From Puccinia triticina (taxonomy: Eukaryota > Basidiomycota > Pucciniomycetes > Pucciniales > Pucciniaceae): 64,000 bases of DNA. The notes below the pieces were generated by a model. It was given only the letters and a program-made list of their open reading frames with translations, was not told the DNA's origin and ran no database searches. The stretch is taken from the NCBI RefSeq assembly GCF_026914185.1, contig NC_070564.1:7440001-7504000 (forward strand). The letters are read 5' to 3'. The position numbers were made by a program, and so were the translations under genes. Below are positions 31,078 through 43,110 of this stretch, piece by piece. The first letter of the stretch is position 1, and each line of letters begins with the position of its first letter.

Positions 31078-33823
31078 TCACACCAAATTCCTCAGGTGCT
31101 TGCGCAACAAGATTAATTCACTAGTATCAATACCTTGCAAACGTTGGGCCACACCAATTGTCAAAGGTCTGGCTTCGTTTAATTTCTGTCTGGCTTCCGA
31201 ACTGAGATATTCTAATTCGGAATAATTTATCGACACCGGTAGGATCATGTTTTCATCTTCTATTAACTGTTTGACATTTTCCTCGTATCGTTTGATTATT
31301 GGTTGGTATAGTGCTATCCAAGACAAAAAAACATAGACTGTTGAGCTTCATTCCGTTGGAATGTTTTAAATCATGAACTGAGTAAAATAACATTACCCTC
31401 GACTTCTACCCTTCTCCAAGTGTCTTCCTCAACGGCTTCTACTTCTGCTACAATTGGCTTCAGTAATTCCATATTGACGCCCTGTACCCTCAAGACATCG
31501 AAGGCCCTATTGAATCACAGAAAAAGACGTTTGCTTTTTCCAATCAGGGCGTTATAAGACTTGGAGACGTGATAGAAGAGGAAATTGACCGACGTTTTTT
31601 GAACAGCGTCTTCGCGAACCTTGATGCCGTGTCGGGCCCAAGCCTGCTGAGACAATGAAACATCTTGAAGCGCTGAAACCAACGTATCAATTTTAGATTT
31701 GGTGTCTTGGAAGATTTTCCATCTTCTGTCATCTATCACACCACATCGCCGGGCTTTTTCAGTCAGACGTAGATCAGCATTGTCGACCCTCAATGCTACT
31801 CTGAATTCGCTTCGACTCGTAAACATCCGATCTGTGAGAGTAATCAATCAATGAATACATACATGAATCATTATTCGCGATGCGAATCCATCTACTTTAG
31901 ATTTTGTAAACGAAGCCTACAAGGTTCTTGGACTCCTTTAGTGGTAAGATCATCAACGAGTACGCCGATAAACGAATCTGCACGAGTTAGGATCAGGGGA
32001 AAGGCGTCGTGACATTTGAGACCCGCATTGATCCCAGCAAGAACTCCCTGTGCAGCCGCTTCTTCGTATCCTGTTGTACCATTGATCTGATGATTTTCAA
32101 ATCATGTAAGCTTTGGTCCGGGACTAGGAATTGTGATTTAAAGTCGCGCTATGTGTTAACCTGACCGGCTAAAAACAATCCTTGGATTGCTTTCGTCTCC
32201 AATGTATCTAAAAGTAATGAACGATATAGGTAAATCCAGATATCAATCAGGAATCCAAGCGAGCTTGGTCAAGGTACGCACTCTTTAATTCTCTCGGGTC
32301 TACGTGATCGTATTCAACACCATACCCAGACTGTACCATCTCCACCTCTTCAAGGCCGGGAATGGTCCTCATCATTCTGAGCTGGGCGTCCTCGGGCATG
32401 GTTGTCGAAATGCCATTTGGATAAATCAAGTCGGAATGAAACCCTTCAGGTTCCAGCCAAATCATATGAGAGTCTCGATGCGAGAACCTCGTGACCTTGG
32501 CCTCAAGTGATGGGCAGTAACGCGGGCCTGCGCCATTCAACAACAAAACAACGTCATTAGCAGCCAAGTCGTCTCAGTGAAGATATTGTGAGCTGACCCT
32601 GAACCTCTTCTCGGACGTACGAACTGAGATGCAAGTTTTGTTGGACAATTTGATGGGTGGCTTTGGTAGTATGAGTTTTCCAACAGCATAGCTGTTGATC
32701 GGCGTGTTTGACGGTTTGATTGATGAAGGAGAAAGGCTTTGGTGGCATGTCTCCAAGTTGAACTATCAAGTTATCAAAATTTATGCTCGATTTGGAGATT
32801 CGTGGAGGCGTGCCAGTTTTCATTCGAGCCAGTTTGAATCCTGAATTTTTCAGTGAGTTTGATAGTGAAGTTGACGAGCACTCTCCGATCCTGCCGAATG
32901 ATGAAGTCTTCCGACCGAGATGTATCTCCCCTCCCAAGAAGGTCCCCGTTGCAATCACCAATGCTGCACAATGCAGTATCTCTCCGGTCTCAAGTTTCAA
33001 ACCAACTACTCGACGCGAGGAAGTAATGCCACCGCTCTGAGTCGGATTATCCTCCAGCAACAGATCGGTCACAGTACCTTCCTTGACCTCAAGGTTCGAA
33101 TGCGATTTGATTTGGCGTTGAATAGCTTCTTTGTATAATCCTCGATCCATCTGGGCCCTGGGACCGTAAACTGCTGGTCCCTTGGAGCGATTAAGCATCT
33201 GGAAGACAATGCCGGCGTCATCTGATCGTTCACCGAAGGAAAGGGATGTTAATATTGTCACATGCAAACAGAGCAGATATGTGGCTGCGAAAGACTCATT
33301 ACCACAAGCTTGTGCACAGACTCCACCCAGCGCGTCGATTTCACGAATTAGTGTACCTTTGCCGATTCCACCGAAACTCTACAGAAAATTAGAAATGATA
33401 TATTCAAAGAAACAAAATTTCATGAAAAAAATCGCATTAGTTGAGGCTCCCATGACATCTCAACATTTCTTAAGCAGCCAGGGTTTACTTTACCGGGTTA
33501 CAGCTCATTTCTCCTACTGTGTTCCAGTTACTAGTCACGAGCAAGGTTCGAGAATTTGTCCGAGAGGCAGCCGAAGCAGCCTCAACACCAGCATGTCCAC
33601 CACCCAGAACGATGACATCCCACTTGTTTGAAAGGTCTGATGACCGCGCAAAGTCTTGTTGGCGGACATCGAGCTCGCGTGCAAATGAGGCATTGTTCCG
33701 ACAGAAGCGCCGATGATTGACAGGTGTTCGAAGAGGTGACAAGTTGGCAGGCTGATGTCGACGAGATGTAATTAGTCGATTGAGCCACGGGACCATTGCA
33801 TCGGAGCCGTGTTTGACTCCCAT
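31078..33823 (-). CDS. MTO1: Mitochondrial tRNA uridine-34 carboxymethylaminomethyl-modifying flavoprotein (MTO1/GidA/MnmG family)
   Basis: With MSS1/GTPBP3 this FAD enzyme modifies the wobble uridine of mitochondrial tRNAs. The ATG at 33821-33823 starts a basic, Ser/Arg-rich leader of about 60 residues, as expected for mitochondrial import. The FAD motif [20 protein letters not shown] comes next, then VGEMSCNP spliced to [10 protein letters not shown] and [16 protein letters not shown]. Later blocks are [37 protein letters not shown] joined to [47 protein letters not shown] and [15 protein letters not shown]; the C-terminal exon ends at 31078. Exons by eye: 33494-33823, 33303-33378, 32598-33221, 32282-32527, 32161-32207, 31921-32086 and three or four more. 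All junctions keep frame and the length, about 680 residues, is normal. It looks intact. Confidence 0.95.
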
Positions 33824-34525
33824 CAGCAGGGAAATTTTAAATGGGGCGGTGTAGGCTCGTTGATGAGTGGTGCCGAAAACAGTCTGCTACTCATACATCA
33901 AGCCGCGGAACCGGGTATACCCGATCTCGTGTGATCGGGTGCCAGACGAAACATTGACTGGACGCAGTCCGCACCTAAACCCCAATGAGGCCATGAAAAC
34001 ATACCTCATTTACGAAGCGCTTTGCGTATGTTAGTTGGCAATGGTACTAGCTGGTAGTGCCGTACATTCCATCTCTCGACGATGCTTCCTCTGCGGAAAA
34101 ATGTTCAACCATGTACCGTTTCAAAATCTCAATTGACACACAAAAGCCTGGGAGTGAAGGTTGATGTGAAGGGACTCCGGGACGATATCATCTTTGCAGT
34201 TCGCTACCCGTATTTGCGCGAAAATGAATGATACACATAACTTTCTGGCATGTCATATCGGTTGCTAATGCATTGCTAACTCGCTTGCTGTTTCCAAGTT
34301 TTTGTTTATATATCAAAAATAGCGACTATAAAACCAATCCTTTAAATAAGACCAATACGAAAAGCAGATAATAGAGCAACCCATCCAGAATACATGCCAG
34401 ATGTAAGTAGTATCAAAAGCTGAAGTTAAAAAAGAGTTTATCCTCTTATGCTATCACTTGGACAGGTCAAATTGAATCCCAATAAAAGACGTTCTTCAAG
34501 TTCACAGAACTTGGGGAAAGAAAAC
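33824..34525. promoter_or_regulatory. Intergenic region between zinc-finger gene and MTO1
   Basis: No repeat and no open frame of note, about 700 bp. It should hold the MTO1 promoter and the 3' end of the upstream gene. An inverted pair CCCGATCTCGTGTGATCGGG lies near 33919-33938. Confidence 0.4.
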
Positions 34526-35669
34526 CTAGAAGCTAACGTCTGCAGTAACGACGGGGCACTTCTTCTCGTGACGAGTGAGATTGGCAAAAGTTGAGAATGA
34601 ACTACCGCATGTTAGACAACGGTTACCTGAAACAAGCGGGAGGGTTGATTCAGATGGGTGTCTCGGGGAACAAAATGGAATTGTTACTTCAACTCACGTT
34701 CCTTTTCCCGGGCGTTGTTGAAATTTTTCGAAACAGAAGGCCACTCGTGTCGATGAAAAGTCGGATCAAGGAAAGCTACGCATGATTATTGGGTAGAATA
34801 CGACTAAGATTTAGAGAATGGACATCCGCGCATATTAACCACATATGATGTTATGGTACAGACTTACGCGAATTAGCTTTTGTTCTGCAAAGTTTGTCGC
34901 GCAGTTCCAAGAGGGGAACAAAGCAAATTTGAATAATGAGTGCGGCCGCAATACGCCTGGATCCCGTGCATCAACAACACTCACTTGTTGTTTGCTTTGG
35001 TATCTCTGTTTTTGGCATCTGCTAAAGAGCATGGGGGTGCGAATGATGGTAGATTCGTGCGTGGCCGAGCGGGTGCATCGGGTAACTGGCAGGTATCTTC
35101 AACCTGGAAGTAAAAATATTCATCAAGCATCGGTTAGTCTGAGCCAATACCTCAGAATTGGCGTTTTTGAACCGCAGTCTAAATGAAGACAATGGCCGGA
35201 GATGAGCGAAACGCACCACTCGCTCTCGATGCAATCGGGGCACTGGGAGATAGTAGGGATTAAATTTAGGGCTGATTGGCGAACAAGATCTTAATGAAGG
35301 ATCAGTAGTGTGCGGCGAGGGTAAGCAGAAGTAGATTGGTGGTAGCGCCACGGGTGGTTGTGGGTCGAAAGAGCAAGGCGATGGGAGCCGCTTCCACGGT
35401 CTTAACCGACTCAGGTCGCCATGTTCTTGGTTTTCTTGTTTAGCCAAGCGTATTCTGGCGAGCGGTGCTTGTGGGATATCAGGACTTGGAGAATGAACAG
35501 GCGAAGGGGGTGATGACGGGGGGGCTGGGTTGAGAAGCTTGCGCAACGAGGATGGCAGCTGATGCTCTTTGCCGTTCTGATACTGGGATCCGAAAGAAGT
35601 GGCTGAATCCCAGGAGGAAGGGCGATCATCGTCTGAGTCAGAGTAGGAGCGACTGATTGGACGATGCAT
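34526..35669 (-). CDS. Hypothetical protein with C-terminal C2HC/C2H2-like zinc finger
   Basis: The ATG at 35667-35669 opens MHRPISRSYSDSDDDRPSSW, followed by a long Ser/Pro-rich, probably disordered region (LLNPAPPSSPPSPVHSPSPD). An intron GTATTG...TTCCAG near 35150-35105 joins ANSE to VEDTCQLPDAPARP. At least two more introns follow. A late exon reads HRHEWPSVSKNFNNAREKE and is spliced to the last exon, NRCLTCGSSFSTFANLTRHE followed by KKC, giving C-X2-C-X12-H-X3-C and a stop at 34526-34528. The finger suggests nucleic-acid binding, possibly a transcription factor. The middle exon boundaries are uncertain. No orthologue is recognised. Confidence 0.6.
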
Positions 35670-37684
35670 CAAGAGAATGGGATCGACAACCAGGTTAAAA
35701 ATGAGGAATATGATTCTGGACGGGTGACTTAATTAAAAAAGTGAGGGCAGTGGGTGGGAAGAGAGTTAAATCCTCATTGGGGGGTGGGTACCGTGGTCTT
35801 TAAATAGTGACAGTTCCGGTATATTCGGGCGGTAGTAGAGGCTCATGGCGGTAAGGGTCATGAAGCAGCATGCACACAACACGCATATCTTTCCGTCTCA
35901 GGCTGAGCTTGCTGATGAGGGTTCAAAACTTGAACTAATGTATGGGTTTAAATAAATAGATTGGTCAGGGTCACCGAATCCTATAATTAAATGTCAATAA
36001 ATCGACAGCCTGATGATGAGACAAGCTGTCGAACTTCATCGCCGAATACCAAGTGGGCCCGATCTGGCCCGATACAAAGACAAACAATTTGCAAGGAAGC
36101 TGCAGCCTGAGATATTGTTGTTTGATTTTCCAAAGAGGTTTGAGGAGCTTTTTGTACAATCAAACTTTGAGAAGTTGCAAAGAAGCCTTAGGAGAAAGAA
36201 GTTGTTCGCTTTGATCAGTGAGTATGCTATAATCTTCCCCTCCAGCTCCATCGACCTAGTCCAGTTCCTATGTAACATTGGCTGCTCAAGAGGCTTAAGA
36301 AGGAAGACCCTGGCGCCCATTTAGAAAGGCTGCCATTCGTTCATGGGAAAGCTTTAGGCAAATTGGCTTCGAGACACATATATGTATAAGCTTGACACCG
36401 GTTAGTCCGGACTCCGGCGCGTTTTCATCATCAATGAAACTGTAAAATTGTGTGATACCTAGCCTGTATGCATAGATTCTCAGTGCTCATACATACTGTT
36501 TATGCGCATTTCCTCGCATTTCTCTTTGATGCGAAGCACCCTACAATATCGCTGGCCGCTGGGTCAGGTGATGAACTGTAGAGACAGACTAGGAGTGACG
36601 AAGGAACTTGAACTGGCATAGAGCGTGATTATAGAGTTAGTTGCGGGATGTTAACCCTAACCCTGACCACGTATTACTTTGGAGAAGGAATATAAATAAG
36701 TAGATTCTTAGTTCAAAGACGCGAAGGTAAAATAGGGTAAAATGTGCTTCCAAGGAGGACTGCAGCCTCACAGGTCAAATCAATCGCGAAGTCCTACAGC
36801 ATTTTCTGAGGTCCTGGTCAAGCGCTCTGGAAGGCTCTAGGCCCATCAAGACCCAATTCAAAAGTAATGAAGACTGCTGACTAGATGTAAATAAAGAGTC
36901 TTTGCGTCGTGATGCTGAGCTAGAAGCCTGGCGATCACTACAGGTACATTATCATTTTATCTAAGTGCCGCCTCATGGATCTTTTTGCACCTTTGGAAAA
37001 AAGGGAGAGTTCTCACAATTTATTTATAACCCAACTCATGAGCAAAGCTTGCAACCCAAACCCAGCAGGAAGTTTAACTTTACGCATCATACCATGGAAC
37101 TCTATCTGTGTGGAGGTCTTACAGACTTAGAGGGTCTTGCCCATGAGTTGATTTATTTACACAAGGGTCCAAAACAAAATGAGCTCAGGCTGGCAACTGC
37201 CTCTACCCCATCACGCCCTATCAAGACTCGCCTTACCGCCAATCTTGATGGATCAATGATATAACTGAAAGTACCACCTGGTACCACTACTTGGATTCTA
37301 AGCGGAATAAAAATGACATCTTCACTTTGTTTTTCAGCAGTGGAGGACTTGAGGCTCACCACCAATGAAACCTCATCATCCGCATCGCAAACAAACAAAC
37401 ATGGAGGGGCACGATACATTTGCTTCAGGCATTGTTTTGAGGCCAAACACGTAGCTCACTATTCCCTGACTTTCCTCTCCCGCTTAGTTGACCATGAGTG
37501 ATGTATTTGCTGACATGGTGAAGAGAAACTTGAGGATTGAAAAGTGCAAGAGTATGTAAATAAATCAAGTTGAAGAATCCTTATCATGCGATTCAAACAC
37601 GGCCCAAGATTTAAGGTCCAATCGAGGCAACTGGATTTAGACTCAACATTAACCAACGTAGCCACGCCTGAGAGTGATATCTAT
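35670..37684. other. Gene-poor stretch without recognised features
   Basis: Only short open frames of unknown nature occur: 36013-36324 plus, about 100 codons with LDFPKRFEELFVQSNFEK-like sequence, and 37153-37446 minus. Two tandem TAACCC words occur near 36652. I cannot support a gene here, although base composition is not repeat-like and an undetected multi-exon gene is possible. Confidence 0.35.
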
Positions 37685-37832
37685 TGGAGGACTTCCCGCC
37701 GATCTGGAAACCCAGATTTTCCCAGATTTCGCAGGGAAATCTAGGCAGATCTAGGATTTGGGATGATCGAGCCCAGATTTCCCCGCAAAATCTGGAAAAA
37801 TCTGAGTTCCCAGATTGACGGGAAGTCCTCCA
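37685..37832. mobile_element. 148-bp hairpin MITE (TGGAGGACTTCCCG ends), copy 1
   Basis: The ends TGGAGGACTTCCCG and CGGGAAGTCCTCCA are inverted, and the middle (GATCTGGAAACCCAGATTTT...) is itself self-complementary. It is almost identical to the copy at 40556-40703. Confidence 0.88.
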
Positions 37833-39014
37833 ATTGTCAACGGTTTTTGCTAGTCTGCCAGCGATCTGGCACATTGCAAAGTTTGCTATGGAGCTCAGCA
37901 ATGGGGTAAGAAGAATTAGGCAAATAATCATGTCAAACCGGAAAACTCTCAAAAGGCATGACATATCGGCATTGAAGATTCTATCACAGAGTCAATATAA
38001 ATAATATGTAGTGATCCTACCCAAAGCCTATTGATCTCTTCGGTGGCTATAGCAGATATTATACTCAACGGGGAGAGCCAATCTCAGACGAGCAAACAGC
38101 GGTAGTTTGTGTTTGATGCACCGTGAATTGATTTATGTAAGGAAGTACTCTCTTGAATCCGATGGCCTGCTTGTTTCTCCTGAGGCGCAACAGGGCGAAA
38201 CAGGTACCGGGCTTGAGCCAGGCTACAAAAGGCTAAAGTCTGCATCGTCAGAGATATTTATCTTAAATAAGGTGTTGAATAATGAATCGAATCCCTGATT
38301 GAGATTATATATTGCAATCCACGGACAAAAATTATCATGAAACTTTAGCTTGGAGCTAATCTGCTGCCAGTGTCACGAGCCGAACGCTCGCCAAGCGGTC
38401 CAAATAAGGAGTCACATTCTCAGCATGTTGCCCCTATTCTTCTCAGCGCAAACTTTAAAAATTTAGCGGACACTATGTGAGTTTTCGAGTCGGCCTTCGC
38501 GGAGGAAGTGAAGTTTTTCCTTCCCGGCTTAACAAGCTTAGCATCAAGTTTCAACTCATTACCTCGCTCTCTCTAACAGCGGATTCGGACCAGTGTCACA
38601 GTCACGGCATCACCATCCTGATACATGCATTCACGTCCATCCGGATATTTTCCTTGGGGTGCTCAGAGGTCCCTACCAGTGTATCACATGCTCTATCTCT
38701 TGTAAAGACTTGAACATTCTGTATGCATTGGAGTTACCTTTCAAGGGTGGGAATTACTACTTGCCCGCTCGATCTCCCTTGATTTATAGATTTCTGATGA
38801 CTCTGGGGTCTAGCCTGGTCTAGCAGGGTCTGGCACCCTTGTAGAATTTGTTCAATGCAGATAATCTTTGAATAACATGCTCCCAAAATCTCTAGGATGA
38901 GGAGTTTTGTTGGCATCAACTACAAACAACTGACATCACGAAAAACGCGAGTAAGAAGAAGTTCTGTGACTCTTTAACAAGGCAGACATAGGTTTCCTAT
39001 TGTTCAGCCCCCAT
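37833..39014. other. Gene-poor stretch without recognised features
   Basis: Short open frames only (for example 38107-38298 and 38477-38713). No repeat or protein family recognised. Confidence 0.35.
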
Positions 39015-40094
39015 CACTGTGAAAAAAACTCAAGAAATTGGTGTCAGTTGACATGCAATAACTTTGATATTACTTTGATTTGAAACTGGGTTCTTCCCTG
39101 TTCATTCCATGAGTCTTCCAGACTAGATATTTTCCAGGTTCATTCCATCATCAACAGATGTAGTGCATGCACCTATGAAAGGGGTATTTCCACATGAAAG
39201 GAATAACATCAAAATTGTATTCACACATGAAAGGGATATGTAAGCATGAAAGGGGAATGTGAAAAGGTGTATTTACACATAAAGGGGATATTTTCACATG
39301 ATGAAAGGGGTATGTGCACATGTAAGGGGTATTCATGAAAGGGATATGTATACATCAACGGGGTATGTGAAAATGAAAGGGTTACGTACACATCATGAAA
39401 GGGGTTTTTACACATCAAAGGGGCATGTAAAAAAGAAAGAGGTATTCATGCATGATGAAAGGGGTGCATGCACAGGAAAGGTGTGAATATGAAAGGGGTG
39501 TGCACATGAAAGGGATATATACACATGAAATGGGTAATTGCACACAAAAGGGATATGTGCACATGAAAGCGGTATGTGATGAAAGGGGTACGTGCACATA
39601 TAAGGGGTATTCATGAAAGGGATATGTATACATCAAAGGGTTATGTGAAACAAAGGGTTACATACACATGATGAAAGGAGTTTGTACACATCAAAGGGGC
39701 ATGTGAAAATGAAAAAGAGTTATGCATGCATGATGAAAGGGGTGCATGCACAGCAAAGGTGTGAATATGAAAGGGGTGTGCACATGAAAGGGATACATAC
39801 ACATGAAATGGGTATTTGCACACAAAAGGGATATATGCACATGAAATCAGTATGTGCACTTGAAAGGGGTAGGGGAACATGAAAGAGGGATTGCAGAGGT
39901 CTCAAATGAGTATCTTGAAACCTGTGCTAAGTTTTTTGTAGTTCAGAATTAGCTTGCATAAATTAGGTGATGTGCAAAGATTGCAGGGTAGAAGAAAATT
40001 GGCATTCATGGGTATGATCCTTGTTCTAATTGAGGATTAAATTAAGTATGCTGGATGTCAACTGACAGCAGTTTCTTGAGTTTTTTTCATAGTG
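39015..40094. mobile_element. Non-autonomous CACTA-like element with CAT target duplication and internal minisatellite
   Basis: The ends CACTGTGAAAAAAACTCAAG and, inverted, CACTATGAAAAAAACTCAAG continue as inverted sequence through GTCAGTTGACAT, giving arms of about 45 bp. CAT flanks both sides (39012-39014 and 40095-40097). CACT(A/G) ends with a 3-bp duplication define the CACTA/EnSpm type. No transposase. The interior is the ACACATGAAAGGGGTATGTG minisatellite. Confidence 0.8.
39170..39890. repeat. Minisatellite of about 18-20 bp, CACATGAAAGGGGTATGTG
   Basis: Several dozen decayed units lie in one orientation, with a second-order repeat of about 290 bp (the block from about 39380 recurs near 39670). 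Open frames through it are repeat artefacts. Confidence 0.88.
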
Positions 40095-40555
40095 CATCAC
40101 ATTTGATCTAAGCCGTGTGCATACATACAGTCTACAGCCCAGATCAAGGGATGAAGTTGTATGTCAAATTGACATCCGCTACGACCTGTGGTATAGCGTG
40201 GTGTCAGGTTCCATCGGTAGCTCAGGTTCCATCGGTACCACATTACCTCACAATATCTTATCAAAGCCTCTTGAAAAGAGGATAACGGAGAAGTCTGCAG
40301 CCGGGTTGCAAGGGGAGGGGCAAGAGTAGATGAGCTCAGTGTTTAATACAACAGGTACGAGTTATGAAATGAAGTTTTTCAGGACCCCGGCAAGCCTCTG
40401 CTGAACCGGCTCATGTAACCGGTAGCAATACAACTTTTTTTTCCAAAGTGATGCTCATGAATAATTGCAATTTGGTAGCAATTGGATTTTTTTTTGAACT
40501 GATATACTCATGTAGTTGCTTAGAGTTGGTAGCAAAATTGCTTCAGGTCAGAGAA

Positions 40556-40703
40556 TGGAGGACTTCCCGCCGATCTGGAAACCCAGATTTTCCCAGATTT
40601 TGCAGGGAAATCTAGGCAGATCTAGGATTTGGGAAGAACGAGCCCAGATTTCCCCACAAAATCTGGAAAAATCTGGGTTCCCAGATTGACGGGAAGTCCT
40701 CCA
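40556..40703. mobile_element. 148-bp hairpin MITE (TGGAGGACTTCCCG ends), copy 2
   Basis: Same length and nearly the same sequence as 37685-37832, with a few substitutions (for example TTTTGCAGGG versus TTTCGCAGGG). Confidence 0.88.
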
Positions 40704-41215
40704 ATGGCTGAAAATCAAACATTTCATGGAGGGGGTGAAGATTACATTTGTGAACATACTCATGTACATATGTAAATCCAAGTTTATTAAAGTCTCTGAA
40801 TCACAAAACAAAAATTCAAGGGTTTCCCCTACAAATCTCAAAAAATCTCAAAAAAAAAAATCAAGGGTTTCCCCTCTACAACTTCCAGATAAAAAACATG
40901 AAGGTTTTTCCCTCTACAAATTCCAAAATCAACAAAAAAACATAATTTTATAACAAACAAAAATATAACTGTAACCTGCAACCAGCCACCTAACATCAGC
41001 AAGCTGATGCACCGTGGCCCACCGTCCATCCCAGTCTAGCAGGGTTGAAAAACGGTGAGAGGATGACCCCCATGAGCGCGCCGCATTGAAGGCATTATGC
41101 AAAGGGGGGCCACCGAGTTTAGCCCCTCAAACTGCGCAAGTGCAACAGCAGAGGGGGTGAGGACAAACCGCACGCTGGAAGTACAGCGGCAGAGGACGCC
41201 CTGGGGCTAAAGCAA

Positions 41216-42639
41216 ACACAATCTCCTGGCCGTTTATATACCCATTCAACTCATCCACCCAGCCCTGGCCTTCTCTTTCCCAACTCCACCCTCAATACTA
41301 CAGCCTGGTTGCAACAGAGCCCCACTCACACCGCTGTGGTGTGCTGGGCCTGTTTCAATGCCAAAAGGAAATATGAAAAGGTAACATGATAGTACAGTTA
41401 CATACAGGTGGAACCCATTACAAGAGGAGGAGATAATCTTACATAACAGTTACAACATTTACATACATACACTCTTTGGTAGCCACAGCGGATTTTACGG
41501 AAGAATACACGACGTGGATACAAGGACAAGGGAGGAGGAAGGAAGGAGGACCAGAAAGAGGCTTTGACCCCCAAATCCTGGAAAGGAGGAGTATTTTAGT
41601 TGGGTGCAGAGTGCATGGAAGGTGGCTTGGTTACATAGCAACACATTCTGAAGGATATGGAAGGTGGCTTGGGTACATAGCAACACATGACATCAGGCAG
41701 TGCAATATATGCAGGCAGATAAGGTGTACAAATAGTGTCACTGCAGCATAATTCCCTCATTGTTTGTGTGGCTGTGCAGTACAGGTGTACATATGCTGTG
41801 CAACTGAGATACCCTGCAGCTAAATTCCCTCAAACACATTCCCCTGGAGCTAAAATCCCTCACTCTTCAATATAAAAGGAGCTCTTCTCCCCCCATAATT
41901 TCTCTTTTTCACCATCAACCTATAGAGGTCTGGTCACATATGGTAGTTTAGCAGTAGTAGTTTTTGAGTAGCGTAGAGTCAGTCAGTCAGTAGAGTGTTA
42001 GTGCAGTAGTAGAGCCCACAATCAACAACCAACCAACCGAACAACAACAAACCAACAACCAACCAACCAACCAACAACCCATTCTCCTTATTAGCGTATT
42101 AGTAGTAGTAGTAGTAGTAGAAGTAGTAGTACAAATTATAACATCAACAACAGTAGAGGAACTTCACCATAACAAACCACGTTATCCTTAGTTATAACCG
42201 GTCTAAAAAAAGACATTGAATTAGATATTTAGGTCTGATAGAGATTACTATATAAAAGTAAGAGCTATCTTGGAATCTGCCACATTTTCTTGAATATTGA
42301 TTACAAGACTCTTGGTTATTTGCATAGTACTATTAGAGGGGCAGGTCTTTCTAACCACCCGTAGATTGTAATAGCTTTTCAACCTATCATACAATTTATT
42401 TCCCCCTCAAAGGAACTTCGATTACCCATCCATCCCTGGAGTCCTACACCGCTACTGGACAAAGTCTCCTTGACTACTTGACTGTACGCCCTGGCCTGCC
42501 TTGGAAACAAAACCACCGCCATGTCACTCCCCCACACCCTTTCAAGAGGGATTGAACAGCTATTGGACTATAAAGCAAGCTCTTTTTGTCACTTTGCTGG
42601 TGGTCAAGAGCCTGACTGATCATATTTCTCTCTAACTCA
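41216..42639. other. Non-coding interior with CAACCAAC/AGTAGT microsatellites and promoter-like sequence
   Basis: ATATAAAAGGAGC near 41870 resembles a TATA box. Microsatellites AACAACCAACC (42010-42080) and AGT repeats (42095-42130) follow. No coding region was recognised. Confidence 0.4.
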
Positions 42640-43110
42640 GTTTATGTTTTGTTCATCACTTGAGTTCATCTCCAAGACCAAGGAGGTCCTTGGCGTTTTG
42701 ATGTCTCTCAATGCCTATGTTGATGTCATGAAGGTCTCCAACTCTTGTAAAGCCAGCACTGGTAATGTAAAGACGCGTGGCCGCCGCTACCGTCAGCGTC
42801 CTGTTCCCCTCATCATTTCCAACAAGGACAAGGGTATCGTATGTGCTTCCAAAACATCCTTGGTGTAAAAAGGAAAAGGGTACCGTCTGTGCTTTTGAAA
42901 CATCCCCGGTGTCAAACTTGTCTTGGTTCACCAATTGAACCTTCCTCATACTTGCCCCTCAAGGTCGCGCCCGCTGATTCTGTATCTGGAACCAAAGCTC
43001 TTCTACCAGTATGAAATCCAATTGGTCCTCATACCCGCCGGACCTTCTTGAGTCAAACATTGGCAGAAGGAGAACACATTAAAGAACCGAGCCCGCCTCT
43101 TCCCGCGCCG
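42640..43110 (+). pseudogene. RPL4: Ribosomal protein uL4 (RPL4) pseudogene fragment
   Basis: The frame from 42644 contains ISKTKEVLGVLMSLNAYVDV, then NVKTRGRRYRQRPVPLIISN and KDKGIVCA. These align in order with the central uL4 region (KTKEA...NAYADI.KV, RNRR.RQRRGPL.VYN.DNGI.RA). After a tandem duplication of about 50 bp and stops, NIPGV-like and LNL-like residues follow, then LIPAGPS and NTLKNRARLFPRR near 43030-43110, matching the RPAG and KNPLKNRARLF blocks near the uL4 C-terminus. There is no start, there are several stops, and a central piece is missing. No introns are visible between these blocks, so a retro-copied or captured fragment is likely. Confidence 0.8.

Noticed and set aside
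36648..36670. Interstitial telomere TAACCC repeat
   Set aside because: Only two units, in ordinary sequence. Not enough to suggest a telomere scar.
39151..39905. Cys/Phe/His-rich open frames (YPFHVHIPLSC-like peptides) on the minus strand
   Set aside because: These are translations of the CACATGAAAGGGG minisatellite, with no start context or splice evidence.
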